Positions 5,166-13,344 of a stretch of 14,733 nt of DNA are shown here, one piece after another. The position numbers and the translations under genes are program-made. The notes under the pieces were generated by a model. It made no database searches and was not told the origin of the DNA. It was given only the letters and a program-made list of their open reading frames with translations. How positions within the stretch are numbered: position 1 is the first letter of the stretch; every line of letters begins with the position of its first letter. This DNA is from Dehalococcoidia bacterium (GTDB lineage Bacteria > Chloroflexota > Dehalococcoidia > Dehalococcoidales > JAUWYK01), in NCBI GenBank assembly GCA_030615865.1, contig JAUWYK010000050.1, positions 1 through 14,733 of the forward strand. The letters run 5' to 3'.

Positions 5166-7424
5166 ATGCGTGAAGGTCAAAAGGCTATTGTCTGGTTCAA
5201 TGAGGTCACCAAAAAGGATGTAGCCACTGTCGGTGGTAAAGGGGCAAATCTAGGTGAAATGACTAACGCTCACCTACCTGTTCCCCCTGGCTTCATTGTA
5301 ACCGCTAACGCCTACTACGACTTTCTGCAAAAGGCGAAAATCACTGATAAAATTCGCAATCTGCTACAACCGTTAGACCCAAACAATAGTAAACAACTCC
5401 AACAAATCGCCGAAGAAATTAAACAAGTAATTCTAAACGCCCAAATGCCACCGGAATTAGCCAAGGAGATTCAGCAAGCCTATATCAAGATGGGCGGCGG
5501 TTTGGTTGCCGTCCGCTCCTCGGCTACTGCCGAAGACCTACCAGAAGCTTCCTTCGCCGGTCAGCAACGCACCTTCCTCAATGTGCAAGGTGAGGAAGAG
5601 GTGGTAGTTGCCGTTCAAGGGTGCTGGGCATCCCTCTTTGAAGCACGAGCTATCTTCTACAGGCACCAGCAAGGCTTTGACCACTTTAAGGTTGGTATTG
5701 CTGTGCCAGTTCAAAAGATGGTGGACTCTGAAGCCTCTGGGGTTATATTTACTATAGAACCGGTAACTAGTGATACCAGCAAGATTATTATCGAGGCTGT
5801 CTTTGGACTTGGTGAAGCCATTGTCTCTGGAGAGGTAACCCCCGACCTGTATATTATAGATAAAGACGGGCTGAAAATTAGTACTAAAAAAATAGGTAAA
5901 CAAGAGTGGCAGCTAATCAGGAATCCAGCCGCTGATGACAAAGAGGCTAATATTCAGGTGCCACTCCCACCTTCAGCCCAAACTCAGCAGAAGTTAACCG
6001 ATGACGACATAATCCAACTGGCCAAGCTAGGAAAACAGATAGAAGACCACTATGAATTTCCCCAAGATATTGAATGGGCAAAGGAAGACAAAAAGCTATT
6101 TATTGTCCAAAGTCGCCCGGTAACCACCATCAAGGAAGTGGCTGAGTTTGAGCCTGAGGTCAAAGCCCCGGTGCTCCTCAGCGGGGCACCGGCTAGCCCA
6201 GGGATGGCATCAGGACCGGTCAAAATAGTCCCTGAGTCTTCTCAAATAGATAAGGTAAAAAGCGGCGATATTCTGGTTGCTGAAATGACTACCCCTGACT
6301 TTGTGCCGGCGATGAAACGAGCAGTAGCCATTGTAACTGACCGCGGCGGTAGAACCGCCCACGCCGCCATCGTCAGCCGGGAGCTAGGAATCCCGTGCGT
6401 CGTCGGTGCTGAGCAGGCAACAACTACCCTGACTGACGGGCAGATAGTCACCGTAGACGGCTCACGGGGTAAGGTGTACGAGGGTAGAGTGGCTAAGGAA
6501 AAAATGACTGCCATTACTGACATTCTCAAGGAAGAGATTAAGACAAAGACAAGGGTCTATGTAAATCTGGCTCAACCTGAGCTAGCCGAGGTAGTGGCTG
6601 CCCGCAATGTAGACGGTGTGGGCTTACTCCGCGCTGAATTCATGATTGCCCAGATTGGTGAACACCCCCAGTATATGATTAGCCAGAACCGGGGGCAGGA
6701 GTTCGTTGACAAGCTGGCTGAAGGCATCGAATGCTTTGCTAGACCCTTTAATCCCCGTCCGGTAGTCTATCGAACTAACGACTTTAAGACCAATGAATAT
6801 AGAGAACTCACCGGGGGCCAAGAATATGAGGGCGAGGAAGAGAACCCAATGCTTGGTTATAGAGGGGCTTCTCGATATATCACTGACATCGACGTGTTTA
6901 AGCTGGAACTGGAAGCTATTAAAAAGGTGAGGCAGAACTACAAAAATCTATGGGTGATGATTCCTTTCGTCAGAACCATTAATGAACTAGCTAGAACTAA
7001 AGAAATTATGGAATCTGAGGGGCTAAAGCGCTCCCCTGATTTCAAACTGTGGATGATGGTTGAGGTACCGTCTAACATTTTCCTTATGGAGGAATTCCTT
7101 GAAGTTGGCATTGATGGCATATCCATTGGTTCAAATGACCTAACCCAGCTTATCCTAGGAATTGATAGAGATAGCGAAAAGTTAGCCGAGACATTTGACG
7201 AACGAAACGAAGCAGTGCTTATAGCTCTAGAAAAGGCGATTAAAGTGTCAAAGAGCATGGGCGTTACCTCCTCCATCTGCGGACAGGCACCCTCAGTATA
7301 TCCCGAACTCACCGAAAAACTGGTGGAGTGGGGTATTACTTCAGTTTCAGTAAGCCCGGATATGATTGGCACCACCAGAGAGATAATTGCTAAAGCAGAA
7401 AAGCGATTAAAAATCAATGATTAG
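5166..7424 (+). CDS. ppsA: Phosphoenolpyruvate synthase (pyruvate, water dikinase)
   Basis: Converts pyruvate, ATP and water to PEP, AMP and phosphate, the gluconeogenic entry step in the cytoplasm. The protein has 752 residues, slightly short of the roughly 790 of the E. coli enzyme. An N-terminal ATP-grasp domain (about 7-320) shows VGGKGANLGEM (22-32), AVRSSATAEDLPEASFAGQ (115-133) and the terminal VQSRPVT. A swivelling phosphohistidine domain (about 335-440) has catalytic His399 in GGRTAHAAIVSRELGIPC; the GGRTAHA form marks PEP synthase rather than pyruvate, phosphate dikinase. The C-terminal PEP/pyruvate-binding barrel (about 460-750) has GLLRAEF, GSNDLTQL and Cys705 in SICGQAPS. AAGGAGGT lies just upstream of the ATG. 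Its stop overlaps the dgt start by 8 nt. Confidence 0.96.
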   Translation: MREGQKAIVWFNEVTKKDVATVGGKGANLGEMTNAHLPVPPGFIVTANAYYDFLQKAKITDKIRNLLQPLDPNNSKQLQQIAEEIKQVILNAQMPPELAKEIQQAYIKMGGGLVAVRSSATAEDLPEASFAGQQRTFLNVQGEEEVVVAVQGCWASLFEARAIFYRHQQGFDHFKVGIAVPVQKMVDSEASGVIFTIEPVTSDTSKIIIEAVFGLGEAIVSGEVTPDLYIIDKDGLKISTKKIGKQEWQLIRNPAADDKEANIQVPLPPSAQTQQKLTDDDIIQLAKLGKQIEDHYEFPQDIEWAKEDKKLFIVQSRPVTTIKEVAEFEPEVKAPVLLSGAPASPGMASGPVKIVPESSQIDKVKSGDILVAEMTTPDFVPAMKRAVAIVTDRGGRTAHAAIVSRELGIPCVVGAEQATTTLTDGQIVTVDGSRGKVYEGRVAKEKMTAITDILKEEIKTKTRVYVNLAQPELAEVVAARNVDGVGLLRAEFMIAQIGEHPQYMISQNRGQEFVDKLAEGIECFARPFNPRPVVYRTNDFKTNEYRELTGGQEYEGEEENPMLGYRGASRYITDIDVFKLELEAIKKVRQNYKNLWVMIPFVRTINELARTKEIMESEGLKRSPDFKLWMMVEVPSNIFLMEEFLEVGIDGISIGSNDLTQLILGIDRDSEKLAETFDERNEAVLIALEKAIKVSKSMGVTSSICGQAPSVYPELTEKLVEWGITSVSVSPDMIGTTREIIAKAEKRLKIND

Positions 7425-8568
7425 TCAGCTTAATATTCGCCAGACAACTGAACAGCGGGAAGAATCTCTTTCTCCCTACGCGGTGAAAAGCAGGTTATCA
7501 CGGGGCAGGCTTAAATACGAAGAACCTTGCCCGGTACGAACTGCCTTTCAGCGTGACCGAGACCGCATTATCCACTCCAAGGCTTTTCGCCGCCTCAAGC
7601 ATAAGACACAGGTTTTCATTGCCCCCTTGGGTGACCACTATGTAACCCGGCTTACCCACACCCTTGAGGTGGCTCAAATAGCTCGCACCATAAGCCGAGC
7701 CCTAAACCTCAATGAGGATTTGACTGAGGCAATTGCCTCGGGGCATGACCTAGGGCATACCCCGTTCGGTCATGTTGGTGAGGATGTCCTAGATGAACTT
7801 TATCATCACGGCTTCAGACATAATGAGCAAAGCCTTAGAATCGTTGACCTTTTAGAGAAAGATGGTCAGGGGCTCAATCTTACCTGGGAGGTTAGAGACG
7901 GCATTCTAAATCACTCCAAGACAAGGGTAGATATTCTGGGGCAAAGCTGGGGGAAAGTAAACACCCTAGAGGGTGAGGTGGTTAAGATTGCCGATACCGT
8001 TGCCTATATTAACCATGATATTGGCGACGCCGTAAGAGCTGGCATCATCACCGAGGGCGATTTGCCACTGTCACCTATTACTGTGTTAGGTCGTTTCCAT
8101 TCACAACGAATTAATACCATGGTCTGCGATATTATTGACTACTCATGGTCAGCAAGTGGTTATGTTGCTGAAGGAAGCCCCACTATAGGGATGAGCCCTC
8201 AGGTTCTGGAGGCAACAAATACATTGCGTGAGTTTCTCTTTGAGAAGGTATATAACCTACACGCCGCCGAGAAAGAAGCAGAAAGGGCAAGAGAGGTGGT
8301 GCACCTATTATATAAGTACTTTAATGAGCATATAGACAAGCTGCCACCAGAGTATAGTTTTTACAGTGATGAGCCGGAACGGAGGGTGGTTGACTATATT
8401 GCCGGTATGACCGACCAGTATGCACTGAGGACTGCTGAAGAACTACCATTAACCAAAGGCAAGGCTAAACAACAAATTATTATTAAGGAAGAGCCAAGGG
8501 GCGAAACCCCTCCACAACTAACACTCCCTCTCTCCTCTGAAGGAGAGGATATTAAGGAGGCGGGGTAG
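7417..8568 (+). CDS. dgt: dGTPase-like HD-domain triphosphohydrolase
   Basis: Member of the dNTP triphosphohydrolase (dGTPase) family, which releases tripolyphosphate from dNTPs and so adjusts the nucleotide pool. The conserved start SPYAVKSRLSRGR...RTAFQRDRDRIIHSKAFRRLKHKTQVF (19-67) is typical. The HD metal site is His81 (RLTHTLEVAQIARTI), His110-Asp111 (GHDLGHTPFGH) and Asp193 (KIADTVAYINHD). The substrate in this bacterium is not known; the family includes enzymes with broader dNTP use. At 383 residues it exceeds the roughly 330-340 common for the short type, because of a low-complexity tail from about residue 343 encoded by a palindromic stretch. It overlaps ppsA by 8 nt with no clear ribosome binding site, suggesting translational coupling. 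Confidence 0.92.
   Translation: MISQLNIRQTTEQREESLSPYAVKSRLSRGRLKYEEPCPVRTAFQRDRDRIIHSKAFRRLKHKTQVFIAPLGDHYVTRLTHTLEVAQIARTISRALNLNEDLTEAIASGHDLGHTPFGHVGEDVLDELYHHGFRHNEQSLRIVDLLEKDGQGLNLTWEVRDGILNHSKTRVDILGQSWGKVNTLEGEVVKIADTVAYINHDIGDAVRAGIITEGDLPLSPITVLGRFHSQRINTMVCDIIDYSWSASGYVAEGSPTIGMSPQVLEATNTLREFLFEKVYNLHAAEKEAERAREVVHLLYKYFNEHIDKLPPEYSFYSDEPERRVVDYIAGMTDQYALRTAEELPLTKGKAKQQIIIKEEPRGETPPQLTLPLSSEGEDIKEAG
8497..8566. repeat. Nested palindromic (REP/MITE-like) stretch inside the dgt 3' end
   Basis: Within 70 bp there are a hairpin AGGGG/CCCCT (8497-8501 and 8507-8511), a perfect 7-bp hairpin CTCTCCT/AGGAGAG (8530-8536 and 8541-8547, 4-nt loop), and an outer pairing of CCCCTCC (8507-8513) with GGAGG and GGGG (8556-8565), interrupted by a bulge. 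The layout resembles dispersed palindromic repeats found between genes in many bacteria. Here it lies in frame and encodes the Pro/Gly/Glu-rich tail of the dGTPase. Whether other copies exist cannot be seen from this window. Confidence 0.5.
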
Positions 8569-8579
8569 TACATACTAAG

Positions 8580-10373
8580 ATGGGCGTTATTGACGAGGTA
8601 AAGCAAAAAACAGATATTGTTGAGGTTGTTAGCCAGTATGCTAAGTTAACCAAGTCAGGGCGAACCTTCAGGGCATTGTGCCCGTTCCATAGTGAAAAGC
8701 ACCCTTCCTTCTTCGTCTATCCCGAGCAGCAGACTTGGCACTGCTTTGGTGCCTGCAATACCGGCGGTGATGTCTTCTCCTTCATTATGAAAAAACAGGG
8801 CATTGACTTTGGTGATACGCTGCGTCTTCTTGGCGAAAAGGCAGGAGTTAGCATTGCCTCAAGGTTTGAGCCGGAAGCCGAAGGGAAGGAGAAGGAAAGG
8901 TTATATCAAATTAATGAGGCAGCAACCCAATATTTCCACAACCTACTCCTTAACTCTCCAGCTGGGGAAAAGGCACGAAATTATCTAGCCAGCCGAGGTT
9001 TCTCACCAAAAACCATTGCCGACTTTCAACTGGGCTTTAGCCTGAATAGCTGGGAAGCTCTAAAGAAATATCTAATGGAAAGAGACTATACCGAGAACGA
9101 ACTACTGACCGCCGGTTTAGTAATAGAGGCAGAGGGTGGTAAATCTCACGACCGATTTCGTAACTTGTTAATGTTCCCCATATGCGATGCTAGGGGACGC
9201 ACTACCGGTTTTGGGGCAAGGGTACTTGATGATTCGCTACCTAAGTATCTCAACTCACCACAGACGCCAATCTTTGACAAGAGTAGCAGCCTATATGGCA
9301 TAAACCTTGCCACGGCGGCTATTAGACGGCAAAATCAAGCAGTGATTGTCGAGGGCTACATGGATGTTATCACTGCCCACCAAAATGGGTTCAATAATGT
9401 AGTTGCCTCTATGGGAACTTCAGTTACCGAGAAGCAGGTCGGCATGCTAAAGAGGCTAACCAAAAATATGGCTTTAGCCCTTGATGCTGATGTCGCTGGG
9501 GATGAAGCTAGTCTGCGGTGTGTAGACTATGAAAATACCCTTGGTGCCGAGGTAAAGGTTATCATCCTGCCCAGAGGCAAAGACCCTGATGATGTTATTA
9601 AAGAAGACACTAAGATTTGGCAACACCTGCTAGAAGAGGCTCTACCTGTAGTTGATTACACCTTTAATATGGTCACTGCTAACCTTGACCTGACTACAGC
9701 CAGTGGCAAATCTGTAGCCGTAGATAAGCTTCTGCCCATCATTGCTGAGATAAAGGATGATATACGCCGTGACCATTACCTGAACAAACTGGCTAGGTTG
9801 ACGGAAACCAGTTATCGTAGTATGGAAGCTGCTTTAAGTAAAATTAAGCCTCACCGCAGGGCTAAGGAGCCAATCCAAGAGCGCATTACCCGGGCTGTGC
9901 ACCCACTTTTATCCAGCCCTCTTGAGGAATATTGCCTAGCACTACTGCTGCAGCATCCAGAGCTTAGAGATAGGAGTGAGGATCTCTTACCTGAATATTT
10001 TGAAAATAGTGAAAACCGCGAAATCTTTATCGCCTGGCAGCAAGCTAATGACCTACCATCACTTAAGGAGAAGCTTGATATCACTATTCATGAGCACCTT
10101 GATTCCCTAATAACCAAGAGCTTACCTACCACCCAAATAGAGTCGAGATGCGCTGACTGCGTCCTCCGCTTACGGGAAAAATTCCTCCGAAGTTTGGAGA
10201 CAAAAAGAGGGGAAGCATTAGCCTTAGAAGCAGAGGCAGGAGGCACTGCTGCCGAGCTGGCTAAGCTTGAGGCACAGGGCATAGAAGTCAGCGTTCAACT
10301 AAAAGAGGTTTTTACTCAAAAAAGTCGGATGAGGTCAGCACCAAAGGAGGCGGGGAATGAACCTAAAAGATAA
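8580..10373 (+). CDS. dnaG: DNA primase
   Basis: Makes RNA primers at the replication fork. The protein has 597 residues, normal length. The N-terminal zinc-binding CHC2 domain (about 30-75) has Cys34, His37, Cys55 and Cys59; the last pair is spaced CFGAC, one residue wider than the usual CxxC. The catalytic core includes [10 protein letters not shown] and the Toprim domain (about 253-335), with Glu258 in VEGYMD and Asp302/Asp304 in ALDADVAG. The C-terminal part (about 435-575) is the helicase-binding region by position. The ATG is 11 nt after the dgt stop, and the closest AAGGAGG is 19 nt away, too far for ordinary use, so initiation may depend on dgt translation. The last 17 nt overlap rpoD. 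Confidence 0.96.
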   Translation: MGVIDEVKQKTDIVEVVSQYAKLTKSGRTFRALCPFHSEKHPSFFVYPEQQTWHCFGACNTGGDVFSFIMKKQGIDFGDTLRLLGEKAGVSIASRFEPEAEGKEKERLYQINEAATQYFHNLLLNSPAGEKARNYLASRGFSPKTIADFQLGFSLNSWEALKKYLMERDYTENELLTAGLVIEAEGGKSHDRFRNLLMFPICDARGRTTGFGARVLDDSLPKYLNSPQTPIFDKSSSLYGINLATAAIRRQNQAVIVEGYMDVITAHQNGFNNVVASMGTSVTEKQVGMLKRLTKNMALALDADVAGDEASLRCVDYENTLGAEVKVIILPRGKDPDDVIKEDTKIWQHLLEEALPVVDYTFNMVTANLDLTTASGKSVAVDKLLPIIAEIKDDIRRDHYLNKLARLTETSYRSMEAALSKIKPHRRAKEPIQERITRAVHPLLSSPLEEYCLALLLQHPELRDRSEDLLPEYFENSENREIFIAWQQANDLPSLKEKLDITIHEHLDSLITKSLPTTQIESRCADCVLRLREKFLRSLETKRGEALALEAEAGGTAAELAKLEAQGIEVSVQLKEVFTQKSRMRSAPKEAGNEPKR

Positions 10374-11787
10374 TGAGCACTCTAGAGACATTCTACCCAA
10401 AGAGCAATCCAATAAGGAGCTACCCCCGGATGAAAGACCAGATATTGAGCATGAGCCCCTGGTAGATTTAGAGTTAGAAACGCCGATAGAACAACTGGAA
10501 GAGCAAGAGGTAATAGACGACCCAGTTCGTATGTACCTTCATGAAATTGGTCGGGTGCATCTTCTCACCGCCCAGGAGGAAAAGGTCTTAGCCGAGAAGA
10601 TGGAGAGGGGTAAACGCATCAATGAGATTAAACAACACTGGCTACAGAGATATGGAAGGTCCCCGTCGGCAACTGAAATATTTCTTACTATGCTTCAGGA
10701 GCTGGAGCAGGCTTCCACCATCATCCATCTCGTCCAAAAACAGCTTAGTTTACCGCCTAAAGCCAGCTTTATAGAGATAATCTCCGATGGTAAATTACGA
10801 GAAAGCATTACTGGTGAGATAAACCAGCAGCTAATCGAGGCTATTGCCCGGCGGATAGATAAGTCCGTACCTGAAACAGAACACCTTCTTATAAAGCTGT
10901 CACTAAATAGTAGCCTGTTACCACAGGAAGTCCTTAGTGCTATTGGAGATACCATCTCTCTAGCTGACATAGAGAATCTGGTGACAAGGTCTGCTTTCAT
11001 TAATTCCATTCAGGTTCATGAAAGGCAATTCAAGGCTTACCTGGGGAATATTGAGCGTGAGGCTGAAAAAGCACAAAGGCATCTTATTGAAGCCAATCTG
11101 CGTTTGGTGGTCAGCGTAGCCAAGAAACACATTGGACGAGGCATGTCGCTCCTCGACCTTATTCAGGAGGGAAATATTGGACTAATCAGGGCTGTGGAGA
11201 AGTTTGATTACCATAAAGGTTATAAATTCAGCACCTATGCTACTTGGTGGATTCGCCAAGCTATTACCCGCTCTATAGCTGACCAGGCTCGTACTATCCG
11301 CATCCCGGTCCATATGGTTGAGACCATTAATAAACTGCTAAAAGCGAGTCGCCGCCTGGCTCAGGAATATGGGCGAGAGCCTACCGCCAAGGAAATCGGT
11401 GAGGGAATGGAAATGTCTCCACAAAAGGTCAAGGAGATAGTCAAGGTATCACAACTGCCAATATCCCTAGAGTCACCTATGGGTGAGGAGGAAAACAGCC
11501 ACCTGGGTGATTTTATAGAGGACCGTAATGCCGTGCCACCAGCTGATGCCGCATCCAAACAGCTACTTAAGGAGCAAATCGATGACGTGCTGTTCACCCT
11601 TAATCCTCGTGAGCAGCGAGTACTCCAGCTTAGATTTGGTCTTGAGGATGGACGAAGCCGGACCCTAGAGGAAGTGGGCAAGGAGTTCAATGTAACCAGA
11701 GAGCGTATTCGCCAAATCGAGGCTAAGGCACTTCGTAAGCTACGCCACCCCAGCCGAAGCCGAAAACTAAAGGATTACCTAGAATGA
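10357..11787 (+). CDS. rpoD: Primary RNA polymerase sigma factor (sigma70/RpoD)
   Basis: Housekeeping sigma factor of 476 residues. A short acidic N-terminus replaces a full region 1.1. Region 1.2 is at about 55-86 ([19 protein letters not shown]). A non-conserved insert spans about 87-235. Regions 2.1-2.4 are at about 240-315, with [19 protein letters not shown] and [15 protein letters not shown]; region 3 at about 318-375; region 4 at about 405-465, ending in the helix-turn-helix [20 protein letters not shown]. Regions 2.4 and 4.2 look like a primary sigma, fitting the TATAAT and TTGACA boxes seen in this window. AAGGAGG lies 6 nt before the ATG, inside the end of dnaG, with a 17-nt gene overlap; dnaG-rpoD linkage recalls the macromolecular synthesis operon. 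Confidence 0.97.
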   Translation: MNLKDNEHSRDILPKEQSNKELPPDERPDIEHEPLVDLELETPIEQLEEQEVIDDPVRMYLHEIGRVHLLTAQEEKVLAEKMERGKRINEIKQHWLQRYGRSPSATEIFLTMLQELEQASTIIHLVQKQLSLPPKASFIEIISDGKLRESITGEINQQLIEAIARRIDKSVPETEHLLIKLSLNSSLLPQEVLSAIGDTISLADIENLVTRSAFINSIQVHERQFKAYLGNIEREAEKAQRHLIEANLRLVVSVAKKHIGRGMSLLDLIQEGNIGLIRAVEKFDYHKGYKFSTYATWWIRQAITRSIADQARTIRIPVHMVETINKLLKASRRLAQEYGREPTAKEIGEGMEMSPQKVKEIVKVSQLPISLESPMGEEENSHLGDFIEDRNAVPPADAASKQLLKEQIDDVLFTLNPREQRVLQLRFGLEDGRSRTLEEVGKEFNVTRERIRQIEAKALRKLRHPSRSRKLKDYLE

Positions 11788-11788
11788 C

Positions 11789-11823
11789 ACTACCTAAACA
11801 TCCCCATTAAATTCTTAGGTAGT
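11789..11823 (+). terminator. Possible terminator hairpin at the rpoD/ffh convergence
   Basis: ACTACCTAA (11789-11797) and TTAGGTAGT (11815-11823) form a perfect 9-bp stem with a 17-nt loop, starting 2 nt after the rpoD stop and followed by only a short T-run (TTTA). The stem is A/U-rich and lies within the last codons of ffh on the other strand. It could end rpoD transcripts inefficiently; the weak T-tract leaves this uncertain. Confidence 0.45.
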
Positions 11824-13118
11824 TTACCCCCAATACCCATCTTCATCAGCTTTTGCATCTGATAAAACTGGTTAAGGAGTTGATTAATATCTTGTGGTTT
11901 CACCCCGCTACCCCGAGCAATGCGACGTCGTCGGCTGCCATCAATAATACTTGGGTTACGCCTCTCCTCAGGGGTCATAGACAGTATAATAGCTTCAGCT
12001 TTCTTTAGCCGCTTCTCTTCCATGCCGTCAGGTAGTCGCCCTGCCAACTGGGGTAAACCAGGGAGCATCTCAACCAGTTGGGTTAGAGGTCCTATCTTCT
12101 TAATCTCCCTTAGCTGGGATAGAAAGTCGTCTAAATCAAAGCTGGCAGTCCGCACCTTTCTTTCCAGCTCTTTAGCCCGCTGCTCATCAACGGTCTTCTC
12201 AACCTTCTCGATGAAGGTAAGCATATCACCCATACCCAAGATGCGCGATGCCAAACGGTCAGGGTAAAAGGGTTCAAAGGCATCAACCTTCTCACCAATA
12301 CCGATGAACTTGATAGGCACCCCACTAACCCACCTGATAGAAAGAGCCGCCCCACCCCGGGCATCCCCGTCCATCTTGGTTAGGATAAGCCCGGTTAGGC
12401 TCACCTTAGAATGAAACTCTTCAGCTACCAATACTGCATCCTGACCGGTCATAGCATCAACCACCAGTAGCACCTCACACGGCTTTAGCTCCCTTTTCAC
12501 CTGAGCCAACTCTTCCATCATTGCCTCATCTATATGGAGACGACCAGCCGTGTCAACTATAACCCAGGTAGCGGCTAAGTCCTTGGCTTTTGTTAAAGCA
12601 TGGGCACAAATATCCTTACTGGTAGTGCCCGGAGCTTCACTATAAACTGGTATGTCAAGCTGCTCACCCAAGGTAGCCAGCTGCTCTATAGCTGCCGGTC
12701 GGCGATTATCTGCTGCCACCAGCAAAGGGCGCTGCCCTGAGTGTCTTAAATGAAGGGCTAGCTTGGCGGCAGTGGTAGTCTTACCACAACCGTGTAACCC
12801 CACCAGCATGGCTACTGAAGGAGGATGAGCCGATGATTCCAGGCGACTCTGCCCTCCACCTAGTGTATTAATAAGCTCCTCGTTGACGATTTTGATTATC
12901 TGCTGGGCTGGGGTTAGGCTTTGCATTACCTCAACACTGAGGGAGCGCTCTCGCACCCTGGCGGTAAAATCCTTGACCACCCTAAAGTTTACATCCGCTT
13001 CCAGAAGGGCTAACCGCACCTGGCGCAGGGCATCATCTATATCCTTCTCACTCAACCGGCCTTTGCTACTCAGCCCACGGAATACTTTGCTTAACTTATC
13101 ACTAAGAATTTCAAACAT
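11790..13118 (-). CDS. ffh: Signal recognition particle protein (SRP54 GTPase)
   Basis: Binds signal sequences emerging from the ribosome together with 4.5S RNA and hands them to FtsY at the membrane. The protein has 442 residues, normal length. N domain at about 1-90; G domain at about 100-295 with GLHGCGKTTT (107-116), DNRRPAAIEQL (137-147), DTAGRL (189-194), TKMDGDARGGAALS (247-260) and GIGE; M domain at about 325-442 with the RNA-binding helix-turn-helix at GSRRRRIARGSG (394-405) and a Met-rich end. G1 differs from the usual GLQGSGKTTT, and DNRRP replaces DVYRP; both keep the nucleotide-binding lysine and arginine. The ATG has GGAG 5 nt upstream. It converges on rpoD with 2 nt between the stops. 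Confidence 0.97.
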   Translation of the reverse strand: MFEILSDKLSKVFRGLSSKGRLSEKDIDDALRQVRLALLEADVNFRVVKDFTARVRERSLSVEVMQSLTPAQQIIKIVNEELINTLGGGQSRLESSAHPPSVAMLVGLHGCGKTTTAAKLALHLRHSGQRPLLVAADNRRPAAIEQLATLGEQLDIPVYSEAPGTTSKDICAHALTKAKDLAATWVIVDTAGRLHIDEAMMEELAQVKRELKPCEVLLVVDAMTGQDAVLVAEEFHSKVSLTGLILTKMDGDARGGAALSIRWVSGVPIKFIGIGEKVDAFEPFYPDRLASRILGMGDMLTFIEKVEKTVDEQRAKELERKVRTASFDLDDFLSQLREIKKIGPLTQLVEMLPGLPQLAGRLPDGMEEKRLKKAEAIILSMTPEERRNPSIIDGSRRRRIARGSGVKPQDINQLLNQFYQMQKLMKMGIGGKLPKNLMGMFR

Positions 13119-13127
13119 AGCAACTCC

Positions 13128-13157
13128 ATTCTAATTGGGTGGAGTCTTAGTCGTCAA
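13128..13157 (-). promoter_or_regulatory. Predicted proximal promoter of ffh
   Basis: On the minus strand TTGACG (13152-13157) and TAGAAT (13128-13133) are 18 nt apart. The -10 box ends 9 nt before the ffh ATG, so +1 falls about 3 nt before the start codon, the same geometry as at atpZ. The GGAG ribosome binding site would then lie upstream of +1 and be absent from this transcript. Confidence 0.55.
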
Positions 13158-13261
13158 GCTAAAATTTTGGGAAACGATATTATTAAAAATCAGGGAAACG
13201 ATTCCTTCGTGATTAGCTTTGAATCGTTTTTAGAGTTATGTTAACCTAGCCGTCAAGCTAA
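13147..13261. repeat. Duplicated upstream element and short repeats before ffh
   Basis: CGTCAAGCTAA occurs exactly at 13152-13162 and 13251-13261; with flanks the match is TAGyCGTCAAGCTAA, and looser similarity (TGGGAA) continues beyond. On the minus strand each copy carries a TTGACG -35-like box, so the distal copy may drive a second promoter (weak TAAAAA at 13227-13232). Between them GGGAAACGAT appears twice (13169-13178 and 13193-13202), and AAACGATTC/GAATCGTTT (13196-13204 and 13221-13229) forms a 9-bp inverted repeat. No gene or known RNA was seen in this 226-nt gap. Confidence 0.6.
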
Positions 13262-13297
13262 GAGCCTGGGAACGGTTGGAGAGGTTAATAAATCATT

Positions 13298-13325
13298 AGC
13301 CCTCGGCCTGAGTAGACCGAGGGCT
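13298..13325 (-). terminator. Terminator after the surface-protein gene
   Basis: A perfect GC-rich 9-bp stem, AGCCCTCGG/CCGAGGGCT (13298-13306 and 13317-13325) with a 10-nt loop, lies about 20 nt past the surface-protein stop codon. On the minus strand it is followed by AATGATTTATT rather than a clean T-run, so it is a slightly imperfect intrinsic terminator. Confidence 0.7.
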
Positions 13326-13344
13326 TAATCTGCTTAAGTGTTTA

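Noticed and set aside
6938..7417. A 159-codon minus-strand frame opposite the end of ppsA
   Set aside because: It lies wholly within the conserved PEP-binding barrel of ppsA and shows no motifs of its own.
13196..13231. A plus-strand intrinsic terminator from the hairpin plus T-run
   Set aside because: No plus-strand gene ends near it; ffh is on the minus strand and transcribed away from this site. Kept only as an inverted repeat.
13147..13261. CRISPR-like spaced repeats upstream of ffh
   Set aside because: Only two copies of each short repeat are present, with different lengths and spacing and no regular spacer pattern, so they are better explained as duplicated promoter DNA.
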